DNA of 64,000 nucleotides from positions 57,740 to 121,739 of the forward strand of contig NZ_JBPDVH010000007.1 of NCBI RefSeq assembly GCF_051851555.1, in the 5' to 3' direction. How positions within the stretch are numbered: the stretch's first letter is position 1; every line of letters begins with the position of its first letter. The notes below the pieces were generated by a model that was not told the origin of the DNA, made no database searches, and saw nothing but the letters and a program-made list of their open reading frames with translations. The DNA comes from Lonepinella sp051851555. GTDB taxonomy: Bacteria; Pseudomonadota; Gammaproteobacteria; Enterobacterales; Pasteurellaceae. Of this stretch, positions 1-7,324 are shown piece after piece. Position numbers and translations under genes: made by a program.

Positions 1-962
1 GCATCTTTTAACGCTCGACGACAAGCCATTAAAGAACGTTTAACCAAAGGTTGAATTAGCTGATTAAACTGCACTCGGCTAATGCTGCCTTGCCAACCTT
101 GCCAAGCAATCTCCACTTCTTGTTCTTGTGACAAAAATACTTTGATGTCATTTGACATCTCAATCAATTCACGTTGTTGTTGTGCATTTTCAGGGGACTG
201 TCCTGATTGGCTAATGATCCAATCTGCAATTAAATGATCGAAATCATCTCCGCCCAAAGCGGTATCGCCACCTGTCGCCAACACTTCAAATACGCCTTTT
301 GATAAGCGTAAAATAGAAATATCAAAGGTGCCACCGCCAAGATCATACACGGCAATAACGCCCTCTTTGTCACTATCCAAACCATAAGCAATGGCTGCGG
401 CTGTTGGTTCGTTTAACAAACGTAACACATTCAAGCCAGCCAATTTCGCTGCGTCTTTGGTGCTTTGACGTTGGGCATCATCAAAATAAGCCGGTACCGT
501 AATCACCGCACCAGACAGTTCACCGCCTAGCGTTTGTTCCCCAAGTGCGGTTAATTTTTTCAGAATTTCGCTAGATACTTCAACTGGACTGACGTTACCT
601 TGTGGCGTTTGAATTAATGGTAAACCGTTTTCCGTCGCCTGAAATTGATAAGGCAAATTGGGATAACGCTGTTGCACATCCGTTAAACTTCGTCCGATTA
701 AGCGTTTAACAGAAATAATCGTATGTTGCGGATCTTGGCTCGCTAACGCCCCAGCATCATGACCCACCACAACGTTATTTTCCGCATAATGCACAATAGA
801 TGGGGTTAAGGCTTGCCCTTGTTCATCTAATAAAATATCCGCTGTCCCACTACGCACCGAGGCAACTAAGGAATTTGTGGTGCCTAAATCAATGCCCACC
901 GCCAATTTATGTTGGTGCGGTGCGGCCATTTGACCGGGTTCAGCAATTTGTAATAATGCCAT
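1..962 (-). CDS. hscA: Fe-S assembly chaperone HscA, N-terminal part (cut by window edge)
   Basis: Hsp70-family ATPase that works with HscB to release Fe-S clusters from the IscU scaffold. About 320 N-terminal residues are visible; the rest lies left of position 1. The nucleotide-binding domain is recognisable: GIDLGTTNS close to the N-terminus, the AALNEPTAAAIAYGLD segment, DLGGGTFDIS, and GGDDFDHLIADW. The start is the ATG at 962, just downstream of the inserted secreted-protein gene. As the last visible gene of the isc cluster it should be followed by fdx outside the window. Identification is by family motifs and operon position. Confidence 0.96.
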   Translation of the reverse strand, partial: MALLQIAEPGQMAAPHQHKLAVGIDLGTTNSLVASVRSGTADILLDEQGQALTPSIVHYAENNVVVGHDAGALASQDPQHTIISVKRLIGRSLTDVQQRYPNLPYQFQATENGLPLIQTPQGNVSPVEVSSEILKKLTALGEQTLGGELSGAVITVPAYFDDAQRQSTKDAAKLAGLNVLRLLNEPTAAAIAYGLDSDKEGVIAVYDLGGGTFDISILRLSKGVFEVLATGGDTALGGDDFDHLIADWIISQSGQSPENAQQQRELIEMSNDIKVFLSQEQEVEIAWQGWQGSISRVQFNQLIQPLVKRSLMACRRALKD

Positions 963-972
963 GTTTATCTTC

Positions 973-1617
973 TTATTTATATAAATTTTCGATCATCAAA
1001 CTATCTGCGATAACATTAAATAATGGGCGGTAGGTTTCAAATGAAGCACCGGTTGATGTTCCATTGAAAGATGTCATGACCATACCTTGAATCGCCACCA
1101 TTTTATCTTGAGTGAAGATAAAATAAGTAATATTTTCCATACCAAAATTATTATCTAATCGCTCTGCATTAACCTGATTCCTAAGCCAAAAACCTGGAAA
1201 TCCTTCAAGCGTTATCACGCCACTCCCGAGATAAACGCCATTATAATCTTCAAGCATAGCCTCTGCAAAATCACGTCTTTCATTGGCATCTGATAAATAT
1301 TCTCGCCATTCAGCCTTTGAAACACCCCGAATTTCCTCTGGTAAATCTTTTACCATCAACATCACTTGGGCTTCTTTGCCATATTTGCTTTGAAATTTTT
1401 GCACAATATTGGAACGTCTCGCCTCTTGCCCGATCCAACTATTCGGCAATCTTAATGACAATGTTAAGCCTTTCGATTTGGGTGAATTACTCGTATAAAT
1501 ATAACTCTCATTCGTTTGTATTTCTTTTAGGGGATCGGTTCCGTAAGCGGTTTGAGCAAAAGACAAAGAAGTCGTCAATAACATGACTGCAACAACGAAT
1601 AAGTAGCTTAACTTCAT
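973..1617 (-). CDS. predicted secreted protein inserted between hscB and hscA
   Basis: A 214-residue protein I do not recognise. Residues 1-21 form a standard Sec signal peptide (MKLSYLFVV followed by a hydrophobic core, ending SFAQ), so the mature protein should be periplasmic or surface-associated. There is no lipobox cysteine. The ATG at 1617 has AGGGG seven bases upstream. The mature part looks globular, with no transmembrane segment. It sits 10 bases from hscB and 10 bases from hscA on the same strand, so it is co-transcribed with cytoplasmic Fe-S assembly genes, which is an odd place for an exported protein. H. influenzae has, as I recall, a hypothetical gene at this position, so it may be a Pasteurellaceae feature. 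Confidence 0.85.
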   Translation of the reverse strand: MKLSYLFVVAVMLLTTSLSFAQTAYGTDPLKEIQTNESYIYTSNSPKSKGLTLSLRLPNSWIGQEARRSNIVQKFQSKYGKEAQVMLMVKDLPEEIRGVSKAEWREYLSDANERRDFAEAMLEDYNGVYLGSGVITLEGFPGFWLRNQVNAERLDNNFGMENITYFIFTQDKMVAIQGMVMTSFNGTSTGASFETYRPLFNVIADSLMIENLYK

Positions 1618-1627
1618 GCTCTGTCCC

Positions 1628-2143
1628 CTAAAACAGTTTTTCTTCTACGTTTTCAATCTGTTCAATTAACTTTTTCACAAAACGTAATTTATCTGCCGTC
1701 ATTTGTGCAGCTGACCAGTTTTGCTCGGCTAGTTCAGTTTCAACTTGTTGCAACAGCGTTTTTTGTTCCGTCTCAATCTCACCACGAAATTCATCAAGTG
1801 CGGTGTGATTTTGTTGCGTTTCAATCTCGTCTAGCTGTTCACGCCATTGTAATTGTTGCATTAAAAAAGCAATATCTTGCGTGCTTTTTTGCTCTAGATC
1901 CTGTACTTCGCCTGTGTGAATTTGAATAATCGCCTCAGCACGCAAAATCGGATCTTTAAGGGTTTTTAAGGCATCATTAATTTCTGCCGATTGTTGCATC
2001 GCCAAACGCTGATCTTGTGCGGATTGGGTAGCAAAATTATCGGGGTGAAATTGCTTTTGTAACTGCAAAAAACGCTCGGACAATAAGGCCATATCCACGG
2101 CAAATTGTACGGGTAAATTAAATAGGGAAAAGGGATTTGTCAT
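1628..2143 (-). CDS. hscB: Fe-S cluster co-chaperone HscB
   Basis: J-domain co-chaperone that delivers IscU to HscA and stimulates its ATPase. The 171-residue length is normal for the family. The N-terminal J domain carries the diagnostic HPD at about residues 36-38 (within KQFHPDNFA). The C-terminal part is a helical bundle rich in Glu and Gln (EIETEQKTLLQQVETEL), the IscU-binding domain of this family. It lies 14 bases after iscA and 10 bases before the secreted-protein gene, within the isc operon. Confidence 0.96.
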   Translation of the reverse strand: MTNPFSLFNLPVQFAVDMALLSERFLQLQKQFHPDNFATQSAQDQRLAMQQSAEINDALKTLKDPILRAEAIIQIHTGEVQDLEQKSTQDIAFLMQQLQWREQLDEIETQQNHTALDEFRGEIETEQKTLLQQVETELAEQNWSAAQMTADKLRFVKKLIEQIENVEEKLF

Positions 2144-2157
2144 AAAATTTATCTTAT

Positions 2158-2481
2158 TTATACGTTAAAACTTTCACCACAACCACATTGATCTTTGACA
2201 TTTGGGTTGTTGAATTTAAAGCCCTCGTTTAAGCCCTCTTTCACAAAATCCAGTTCTGTACCGTCTAAATACACAAGGCTTTTGGTATCTACGATCACTT
2301 TTACGCCATCATATTCAAATACATGATCGTCCTCATTAAGGCTATCTACAAATTCTAACACATAAGCTAATCCAGAACAGCCTGATGTTTTAATGCCTAA
2401 ACGTAAACCAATACCTTTGCCACGATTTTGTAAAAAAGTGCTAACACGATGAGCGGCACTTGGCGTTAATGTGACTGCCAT
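2158..2481 (-). CDS. iscA: iron-sulfur cluster carrier IscA
   Basis: A-type Fe-S carrier of 107 residues. The three conserved cysteines are present: one in SGCSGLAYVLEF and two in the C-terminal CGCG motif (DQCGCGESF). GGGAG lies about seven bases before the ATG (GGGAGCATATA). It is separated from iscU by an unusually long 170-base gap containing a palindromic repeat, although the rest of the isc operon is tightly packed. Confidence 0.96.
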   Translation of the reverse strand: MAVTLTPSAAHRVSTFLQNRGKGIGLRLGIKTSGCSGLAYVLEFVDSLNEDDHVFEYDGVKVIVDTKSLVYLDGTELDFVKEGLNEGFKFNNPNVKDQCGCGESFNV

Positions 2482-2507
2482 TATATGCTCCCAATAAAAG
2501 AATACAG

Positions 2508-2626
2508 CCTCTCCCAGTGGGAGAGGACGGAGAAAATCTGAAAGATTTTCGGGAGGTGAGGGTTAATCTCGTGTTCCCTCACCAAAACTATTACCCTCAC
2601 CCTAGCCCTCTCCCAGAGGGAGAGGG
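2508..2626. repeat. palindromic repeat element (family A) between iscU and iscA
   Basis: Two short palindromes face each other: CCTCTCCCAGTGGGAGAGG at 2508-2526 and a similar CTCTCCC/GGGAGAG palindrome at 2606-2626. Each has GGTGAGGGTTA or its complement on its inner side (2555-2565, 2591-2599), so the two units are in inverted orientation. A small AAAATCT/AGATTTT hairpin (2534-2549) lies between. The same unit pair occurs at 25665-25757. It resembles a REP/MITE-type intergenic repeat. Being inside the isc transcript, it would fold into a large stem between iscU and iscA and could change their relative expression. Confidence 0.85.
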
Positions 2627-2651
2627 GATTTTATGAGGAGAGGGAATTTAA

Positions 2652-3035
2652 TTACTTCGCTTGTTTCGCTTTATAATCCGCAATGGCAGCTTTAATCGCA
2701 TCTTCCGCAAGAATTGAGCAATGCACTTTCACCGGTGGTAACTCCAATTCTTCGGCAATTTGGCTGTTTTTAATTGCACCCGCCTCGTCTAAGGATTTGC
2801 CTTTGACCCATTCGGTAATCAATGAGCTAGAGGCAATCGCTGAACCACAACCGTAGGTTTTGAATTTCGCATCTTCAATAATGCCATTGTCGCCAACTTT
2901 AATTTGTAACTGCATTACGTCACCACAAGCCGGTGCCCCGACCATGCCAGTTCCCACGTCAGTAGATTTTTTATCCATAGCACCCACGTTGCGTGGATTT
3001 TCATAATGATCTAATAATTTTTCACTGTATGCCAT
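2652..3035 (-). CDS. iscU: Fe-S cluster scaffold protein IscU
   Basis: Scaffold on which IscS-derived sulfur and iron are assembled into [2Fe-2S] clusters. The family N-terminus MAYSEKLLDHYENPRNVG starts at the ATG at 3035, preceded by AAGGA eight bases upstream; the frame is open upstream into iscS, but that part is not family sequence. The three scaffold cysteines are present (GAPACGD, KTYGCGSAIAS, VHCSILAEDA), as is the HscA-binding LPPVK motif. The protein has 127 residues, normal for IscU. Confidence 0.97.
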   Translation of the reverse strand: MAYSEKLLDHYENPRNVGAMDKKSTDVGTGMVGAPACGDVMQLQIKVGDNGIIEDAKFKTYGCGSAIASSSLITEWVKGKSLDEAGAIKNSQIAEELELPPVKVHCSILAEDAIKAAIADYKAKQAK

Positions 3036-3054
3036 TTTCTTGTTCCTTATAAAA

Positions 3055-4269
3055 TTAGTGAGCTGACCACTCAATGGTGTTTAAATCAATACCCTCTTTG
3101 AATAAATCCCAAAGTGGTGATAAATCTCTTAATTTTTGCACCGCACCTTGCATTAGGCTAATGGTGTAATCAATTTCTTCTTCCGTTGTATAACGGCCTA
3201 AGGTGAAACGAATTGAGCTATGAGCTAATTCATCATTTAAGCCTAAAGAACGTAACACATAAGACGGTTCAAGGCTCGCTGAGGTACAAGCAGAACCAGA
3301 AGACACCGCAATATCACGCAATGCCATCATTAAACTTTCACCCTCAACATAGTTAAAGCTGATGTTTAAATTGTTATCTAAACGGTGTTCCATTGAACCA
3401 TTGACATAGGTTTCTTCAATGCCTTTTAAGCCATTGTATAAACGGTCACGTAAGGCTTTCAAGCGTGGCATTTCGGTTGCCATTTCTTCTTTACAAATAC
3501 GATAAGCCTCGCCCATACCGACGATTTGATGCACTGGTAACGTACCTGAACGCATACCACGTTCATGGCCACCACCGTGAATAATCGCCTCTAAACGAAT
3601 ACGTGGTTTACGACGCACATATAATGCCCCGATTCCTTTTGGTCCATATAATTTATGGCTTGACATAGAAAGTAAATCTACTGGCAATTCGCTCAAATTA
3701 ATGTCAACTTTACCCACACTTTGCGTAGCGTCGGTATGGAAAATGGTTTTATTGGCACGGCAAAGCTCACCAATCGCTTTAATATCTTGAATCACCCCGA
3801 TTTCGTTGTTGGCGTGCATAATCGAGACTAAAATCGTATCTGGACGAAGTGTCGCTTTAAACACGTCAAGATCGATTAAACCGTCTGCTTTCGGCTCTAA
3901 ATACGTGACTTCAAAGCCCTCACGCTCCAACTGACGACAAGTATCTAACACCGCTTTATGCTCAGTTTTGCAAGTAATAATGTGCTTGCCTTTGGTTTGA
4001 TAGAAATGTGCTGCCCCTTTAATGGCCAAGTTATCCGCCTCGGTTGCCCCCGAAGTAAACACGATTTCACGGCTATCTGCACCAATTAAATCCGCAATTT
4101 GATTACGTGCGATATCCACCGCCTCTTCCGCTTGCCAACCAAATTTGTGTGAACGAGAGGCCGGGTTACCAAAGTTACCATCAATGGTTAAAAATTCCAT
4201 CATTTTTTTTGCCACACGTTCATCTACTGGACAGGTTGCTGCATAGTCCAAATAAATTGGTAATTTCAT
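3055..4269 (-). CDS. iscS: cysteine desulfurase IscS
   Basis: PLP-dependent desulfurase giving sulfur for Fe-S clusters and tRNA thiolation. I chose the ATG at 4269 (MKLPIYLDYAATCP, 404 residues) because it matches the family and has AGGAG eight bases upstream; a GTG at 4278 overlaps that Shine-Dalgarno. The PLP lysine is in SSHKLYGPKGIGALY and the persulfide cysteine in the loop SSGSACTSASLEPSYVL. It lies between iscR and iscU in the isc operon. Confidence 0.97.
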   Translation of the reverse strand: MKLPIYLDYAATCPVDERVAKKMMEFLTIDGNFGNPASRSHKFGWQAEEAVDIARNQIADLIGADSREIVFTSGATEADNLAIKGAAHFYQTKGKHIITCKTEHKAVLDTCRQLEREGFEVTYLEPKADGLIDLDVFKATLRPDTILVSIMHANNEIGVIQDIKAIGELCRANKTIFHTDATQSVGKVDINLSELPVDLLSMSSHKLYGPKGIGALYVRRKPRIRLEAIIHGGGHERGMRSGTLPVHQIVGMGEAYRICKEEMATEMPRLKALRDRLYNGLKGIEETYVNGSMEHRLDNNLNISFNYVEGESLMMALRDIAVSSGSACTSASLEPSYVLRSLGLNDELAHSSIRFTLGRYTTEEEIDYTISLMQGAVQKLRDLSPLWDLFKEGIDLNTIEWSAH

Positions 4270-4301
4270 TAAATTCACTCCTAAAAATGCTATATTTATA
4301 G

Positions 4302-4766
4302 CTAGCTATTGACGACTAAAAGATTATCAAAATCTTGATGTGTTTGATGAGTACGTGCTTTCGTACTCTGCTTATTAACCAGTTCTGCCAAGGTGATTTG
4401 ATCTAAAAAACTTTCAATCCGTTGGCTTAATTCTTCCCATAAAGAATGGGTTAAACATTCATGCCCGTCATGACAATTCCCTTGACCTAGACATTTCGTC
4501 ACGGAAATATTTTCATTCACCGCCGAAATAATCATACCGATGGAAATATCTTGTGTCGGCAATCCTAATTGATAGCCACCACCTGGCCCACGCACGCTTT
4601 TCACTAAGCCATGTCGGCGTAATTTGGCAAAAAGCTGCTCCAAATAAGAAAGGGAAATACTTTGCCGTTCAGAAATGTCAGACAATGTCACCGGATTTTC
4701 CTGACCATTTAGTGCAATATCTAAAATGGCCGTCACGGCATAACGTCCTTTGGAAGTTAATTTCAT
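4302..4766 (-). CDS. iscR: Fe-S cluster-sensing repressor IscR
   Basis: Rrf2-family regulator that binds a [2Fe-2S] cluster and represses its own isc operon when clusters are plentiful. The ATG at 4766 begins the family N-terminus MKLTSKGRYAVTAILDIALN (154 residues); the open frame upstream is not family sequence. An N-terminal winged helix is followed by the cluster-binding stretch CLGQGNCHDGHEC with three cysteines; the fourth ligand is normally His107, and a His follows at LTHSLW. An IscR-type operator lies just upstream. Confidence 0.97.
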   Translation of the reverse strand: MKLTSKGRYAVTAILDIALNGQENPVTLSDISERQSISLSYLEQLFAKLRRHGLVKSVRGPGGGYQLGLPTQDISIGMIISAVNENISVTKCLGQGNCHDGHECLTHSLWEELSQRIESFLDQITLAELVNKQSTKARTHQTHQDFDNLLVVNS

Positions 4767-4803
4767 CTTTCTCTCTCTTCTTATCCTAACAATCAATACG
4801 AAT

Positions 4804-4835
4804 AGTTTACTTAACCTAGTAAAATAGTCAACTAT
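4804..4835 (-). promoter_or_regulatory. iscR promoter with overlapping type 1 IscR operator
   Basis: On the minus strand, ATAGTTGACTATTTTACT (start of the 25-base site at 4811-4835) fits the type 1 IscR consensus ATASYYGACTRWWWYAGTCRRSTAT at most positions in its first two thirds. It includes a -35 box TTGACT (4826-4831). A -10 TAAACT (4804-4809) follows after 16 bases. The operator overlaps both the -35 and the trmJ stop codon, which fits autorepression of the isc operon separate from trmJ read-through. Confidence 0.8.
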
Positions 4836-5584
4836 TATTGTTTATGCAAATCTAAGCGTTTTTCCACCGCAGTTAACATACCACGCAAAATATTTAACTC
4901 ATTTTGCTCCACTTCAGCACGTTGATACAAACGCCTTAATTTCGGCATAACTCCTTGATTTTGAATAAAACCTAAGGATTGATAAAGGCGTTCCGTATGT
5001 TCAAAAAAGTATTCTAATTGTTGTGTCGTGGCTAAAAGTGCGGTGTTTTTAACGGTATTTTCTATGGGAGTAACAGGCATTTCCTGTGCAGTTTGCGACA
5101 AAAACGCCATACGTAATTCATAACACACCAACTGCACCGCCATGGCTAAATTGAGCGAAGAATAATCAGGATTCGCCGGAATGGTTAAATGATAACGGCA
5201 TTTCAAGAGTTCATCATTGGTTAACCCCACTCGCTCACGACCAAAAATAATCGCCACTTTTTCACCGCACTTCGTGGCTTGCATGGCAATCTCACCGCAT
5301 TGACGAGGTTCAATTAAACTATTCTGCAAATGGCGAAGTCTGGCACTGGTGCCAATCAACAGCGAACAATCGCCCACCGCTTGCTCAAAACGCTCAACCA
5401 CCACCGCATTTTTCACCACATCTTCCGCCCCTGCGGACAAGGCTATCGCCAGTTCATCAATACCTTGTTTCGGCGAAACCAAATACAACTCACGCAAGCC
5501 CATGGTTTTCATGGCCCGAGCCGCCGAGCCAATATTGCCAGAATGGGAGGTTTCGATTAATACAATGCGGATGTTGTCTAACAT
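4835..5584 (-). CDS. trmJ: tRNA (cytidine/uridine-2'-O-)-methyltransferase TrmJ
   Basis: SPOUT-class methyltransferase acting on position 32 of several tRNAs. I placed the start at the ATG at 5584 (MLDNIRIVLIETSHSGNIG, 249 residues), which matches the family; a TTG at 5599 would add five residues. SPOUT motifs are visible: NIGSAARAMKTMGL, IIFGRERVGLTNDEL, and IPANPDYSSLNLAMAVQLVCYELR, the part that forms the SAM-binding trefoil knot. It is immediately upstream of iscR, the usual gamma-proteobacterial arrangement. Confidence 0.95.
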   Translation of the reverse strand: MLDNIRIVLIETSHSGNIGSAARAMKTMGLRELYLVSPKQGIDELAIALSAGAEDVVKNAVVVERFEQAVGDCSLLIGTSARLRHLQNSLIEPRQCGEIAMQATKCGEKVAIIFGRERVGLTNDELLKCRYHLTIPANPDYSSLNLAMAVQLVCYELRMAFLSQTAQEMPVTPIENTVKNTALLATTQQLEYFFEHTERLYQSLGFIQNQGVMPKLRRLYQRAEVEQNELNILRGMLTAVEKRLDLHKQ

Positions 5585-5669
5585 AGTTGCGATATTCAAA
5601 TTAAATTTGTTGCTTATTTTAGCACAATATCCCTATTTATTAGTAGGTTTTAGAAAATATTTTTAATAG

Positions 5670-5698
5670 TGGAAACGGCTCAAAAAATTCACTATAAT
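5670..5698 (+). promoter_or_regulatory. probable suhB promoter
   Basis: A consensus -10 TATAAT at 5693-5698 lies 17 bases after TGGAAA (5670-5675), a 4/6 match to the -35 consensus. It is in the 187-base divergent gap between trmJ and suhB and points toward suhB. Nothing else was recognised in the gap. Confidence 0.6.
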
Positions 5699-5771
5699 GC
5701 ACCGCAGTTTAAGGCAAAACGCAAAATACGCTTTGCCATTGTTCTTTTCACAATCTCTAATGGATATTCTT

Positions 5772-6575
5772 ATGAACCCAATGTTAAATATCGCTATTCG
5801 TGCTGCACGAAAAGCAGGCAATGTTATCGCAAAAAGTTATGAAAACCGTGCGGATATTGAAACCCAAGTTAAAGGCAACTATGACTACGTGACTAACGTA
5901 GATAAAGCGGCCGAGGCCGCCGTGATTGAAACCATTCGTGCCTCCTACCCTGATCACAGTATTATCACCGAAGAATCAGGGGTGTTAGCCGGTAACGACC
6001 GTGATACGCAATGGGTAATCGATCCATTAGACGGCACCACCAACTTTATCAAGGGTTTCCCGCATTTCGCTGTCTCTATCGCTATTCGTGTCAAAGGTCG
6101 CACTGAAGTAGGTGTGGTTTATGATCCGATCAAAAATGAATTATTTACTGCGGTACGTGGCGAGGGAGCAAAATTAAACGATATTCGTTTACGTGTTGCA
6201 GACCGCCGTGATATGAAAGGCACCGTACTAGCCACTGGTTTCCCATTCAAGCAAGCCAAACTAATGCCAATTCACATGGCCATGATGAATGCCTTAATCA
6301 CCGATGCCGCTGATTTCCGTCGCACAGGCTCTGCCGCCTTAGATTTATGCTACACCGCTGCTAACCGTGTTGATGGTTTCTTTGAAATGGGTTTAAAACC
6401 TTGGGATATTGCCGCAGGTGAATTAGTCGTTCGTGAGGCGGGTGGCTTAGTTTGTGATTTTAATGGCGGACATGATTATTTAAAAGACGGCCATATTGTT
6501 GCAGCTCATCCTCGTGTGGTGAAAGAAATTCTGACTAAAATTCAGCCGTGTTTAGGGGAAGAGTTTAAGGGGTAA
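5772..6575 (+). CDS. suhB: inositol-1-monophosphatase SuhB
   Basis: Mg-dependent inositol monophosphatase; in E. coli SuhB also belongs to the rRNA antitermination complex. The start chosen is the ATG at 5772 (MNPMLNIAIRAARKAGNVI, 267 residues, same length as E. coli SuhB); the frame is open 25 codons further upstream but that part is unlike the family and overlaps the promoter. Metal-binding motifs are intact: the EESG segment, DPLDGTTNFIKGFP, and near the C-terminus LKPWDIAAGELVVREAGG. Confidence 0.95.
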   Translation: MNPMLNIAIRAARKAGNVIAKSYENRADIETQVKGNYDYVTNVDKAAEAAVIETIRASYPDHSIITEESGVLAGNDRDTQWVIDPLDGTTNFIKGFPHFAVSIAIRVKGRTEVGVVYDPIKNELFTAVRGEGAKLNDIRLRVADRRDMKGTVLATGFPFKQAKLMPIHMAMMNALITDAADFRRTGSAALDLCYTAANRVDGFFEMGLKPWDIAAGELVVREAGGLVCDFNGGHDYLKDGHIVAAHPRVVKEILTKIQPCLGEEFKG

Positions 6576-6614
6576 TTTCCTTATTCATTCCTGAATTAAC
6601 ATCTCACTATCATA

Positions 6615-6656
6615 CAAAAAAGAAGTGTTCATTAACTTAGAGAAAATGAACACTTC
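6615..6656 (-). terminator. terminator after the dinJ-yafQ operon
   Basis: A perfect 12-bp stem GAAGTGTTCATT/AATGAACACTTC (6622-6633 and 6645-6656) is followed on the minus strand by seven T (6615-6621). It would end transcription from yafQ, and can also block read-through from suhB. Confidence 0.8.
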
Positions 6657-6710
6657 CTACCAATGTCTAACCTTAATTGAACAAATTTAGCAATATTCTA
6701 AGATTTTCCA

Positions 6711-6986
6711 TTACAAGCACAACTCTTCATGCGTTCCAACTCGGTGTAATTCCACAACATTATCATCTGCAATTTTGTAAAGTAACACTAAATCAAAGGA
6801 TAAATGGCAATCACGAAACTCTTTCAAATTGCCTTTTAGCTGATGATCACGATATTTTGCTGGCATGGGTTCGCCGTTTAAAAGGCAGGTAGAAATTTCA
6901 TGCCATTCTGAGCTGAAAAATACGGTTGCATATTTTTTCAGATCCTTTTTAAACGTATTAAAAATGAAAAACCGATTTTTAGCCAT
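6711..6986 (-). CDS. yafQ: YafQ-type mRNA interferase toxin
   Basis: RelE-superfamily ribosome-dependent endoribonuclease of 91 residues. The segment KYRDHQLKGNLKEFRDCHLSFD is characteristic of YafQ. All the catalytic side chains described for E. coli YafQ have counterparts here: His48, Asp59, His61, Asp65 and His86 (E. coli H50, D61, H63, D67, H87). It follows the antitoxin gene by 3 bases, so the two are one transcript. The toxin looks intact. Confidence 0.9.
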   Translation of the reverse strand: MAKNRFFIFNTFKKDLKKYATVFFSSEWHEISTCLLNGEPMPAKYRDHQLKGNLKEFRDCHLSFDLVLLYKIADDNVVELHRVGTHEELCL

Positions 6987-6989
6987 AAT

Positions 6990-7259
6990 CTAGTTCAACT
7001 CTTTAATTCGTTGATTTAACTCATTTAAATCATTGCAATACTCACCATTCTCAGATGTTCTCGTATTAGCTAAAACTTCTGCCACCACAGAATCTTTGTA
7101 TTGTCTTTCATAGTCAAAAGACAATGGAACTTTGCGTGTGGCAACAATCTGATTAAAAAATAATTTAACTGCTTGCGTATGAGATAGTCCAAAATTAGCC
7201 AAAATAGCAGCTGCTTGATTTTTCAAATCGGTATCAACTCGAATGTTTGACATTGTCAT
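6990..7259 (-). CDS. dinJ: DinJ/RelB-type antitoxin
   Basis: An 89-residue antitoxin with an N-terminal ribbon-helix-helix DNA-binding region (NIRVDTDLKNQAAAILANFG) and the LSHTQAVKLFFNQIVATRKVPL segment typical of RelB/DinJ. The C-terminal half is charged and should wrap the toxin. I kept the ATG at 7259 because AGGGGA lies five bases upstream; an internal ATG two codons in is possible. It should neutralise YafQ and repress this operon. Confidence 0.9.
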   Translation of the reverse strand: MTMSNIRVDTDLKNQAAAILANFGLSHTQAVKLFFNQIVATRKVPLSFDYERQYKDSVVAEVLANTRTSENGEYCNDLNELNQRIKELN

Positions 7260-7308
7260 AATAATCCCCTTTTTTGTATCAAATATGGAGCAAAATATAA
7301 CACATTTT

Positions 7309-7324
7309 GTAGCTAAATAGCTAC
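7309..7324. promoter_or_regulatory. candidate dinJ-yafQ operator palindrome
   Basis: GTAGCTAAATAGCTAC is a perfect palindrome (7-base arms, 2-base centre) between the arcB stop and dinJ. On the minus strand a TATATT that can serve as -10 lies about 20 bases downstream, so the palindrome would cover the -35 region, as expected for an autoregulated toxin-antitoxin operon. The assignment is inferred from position only. Confidence 0.45.
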
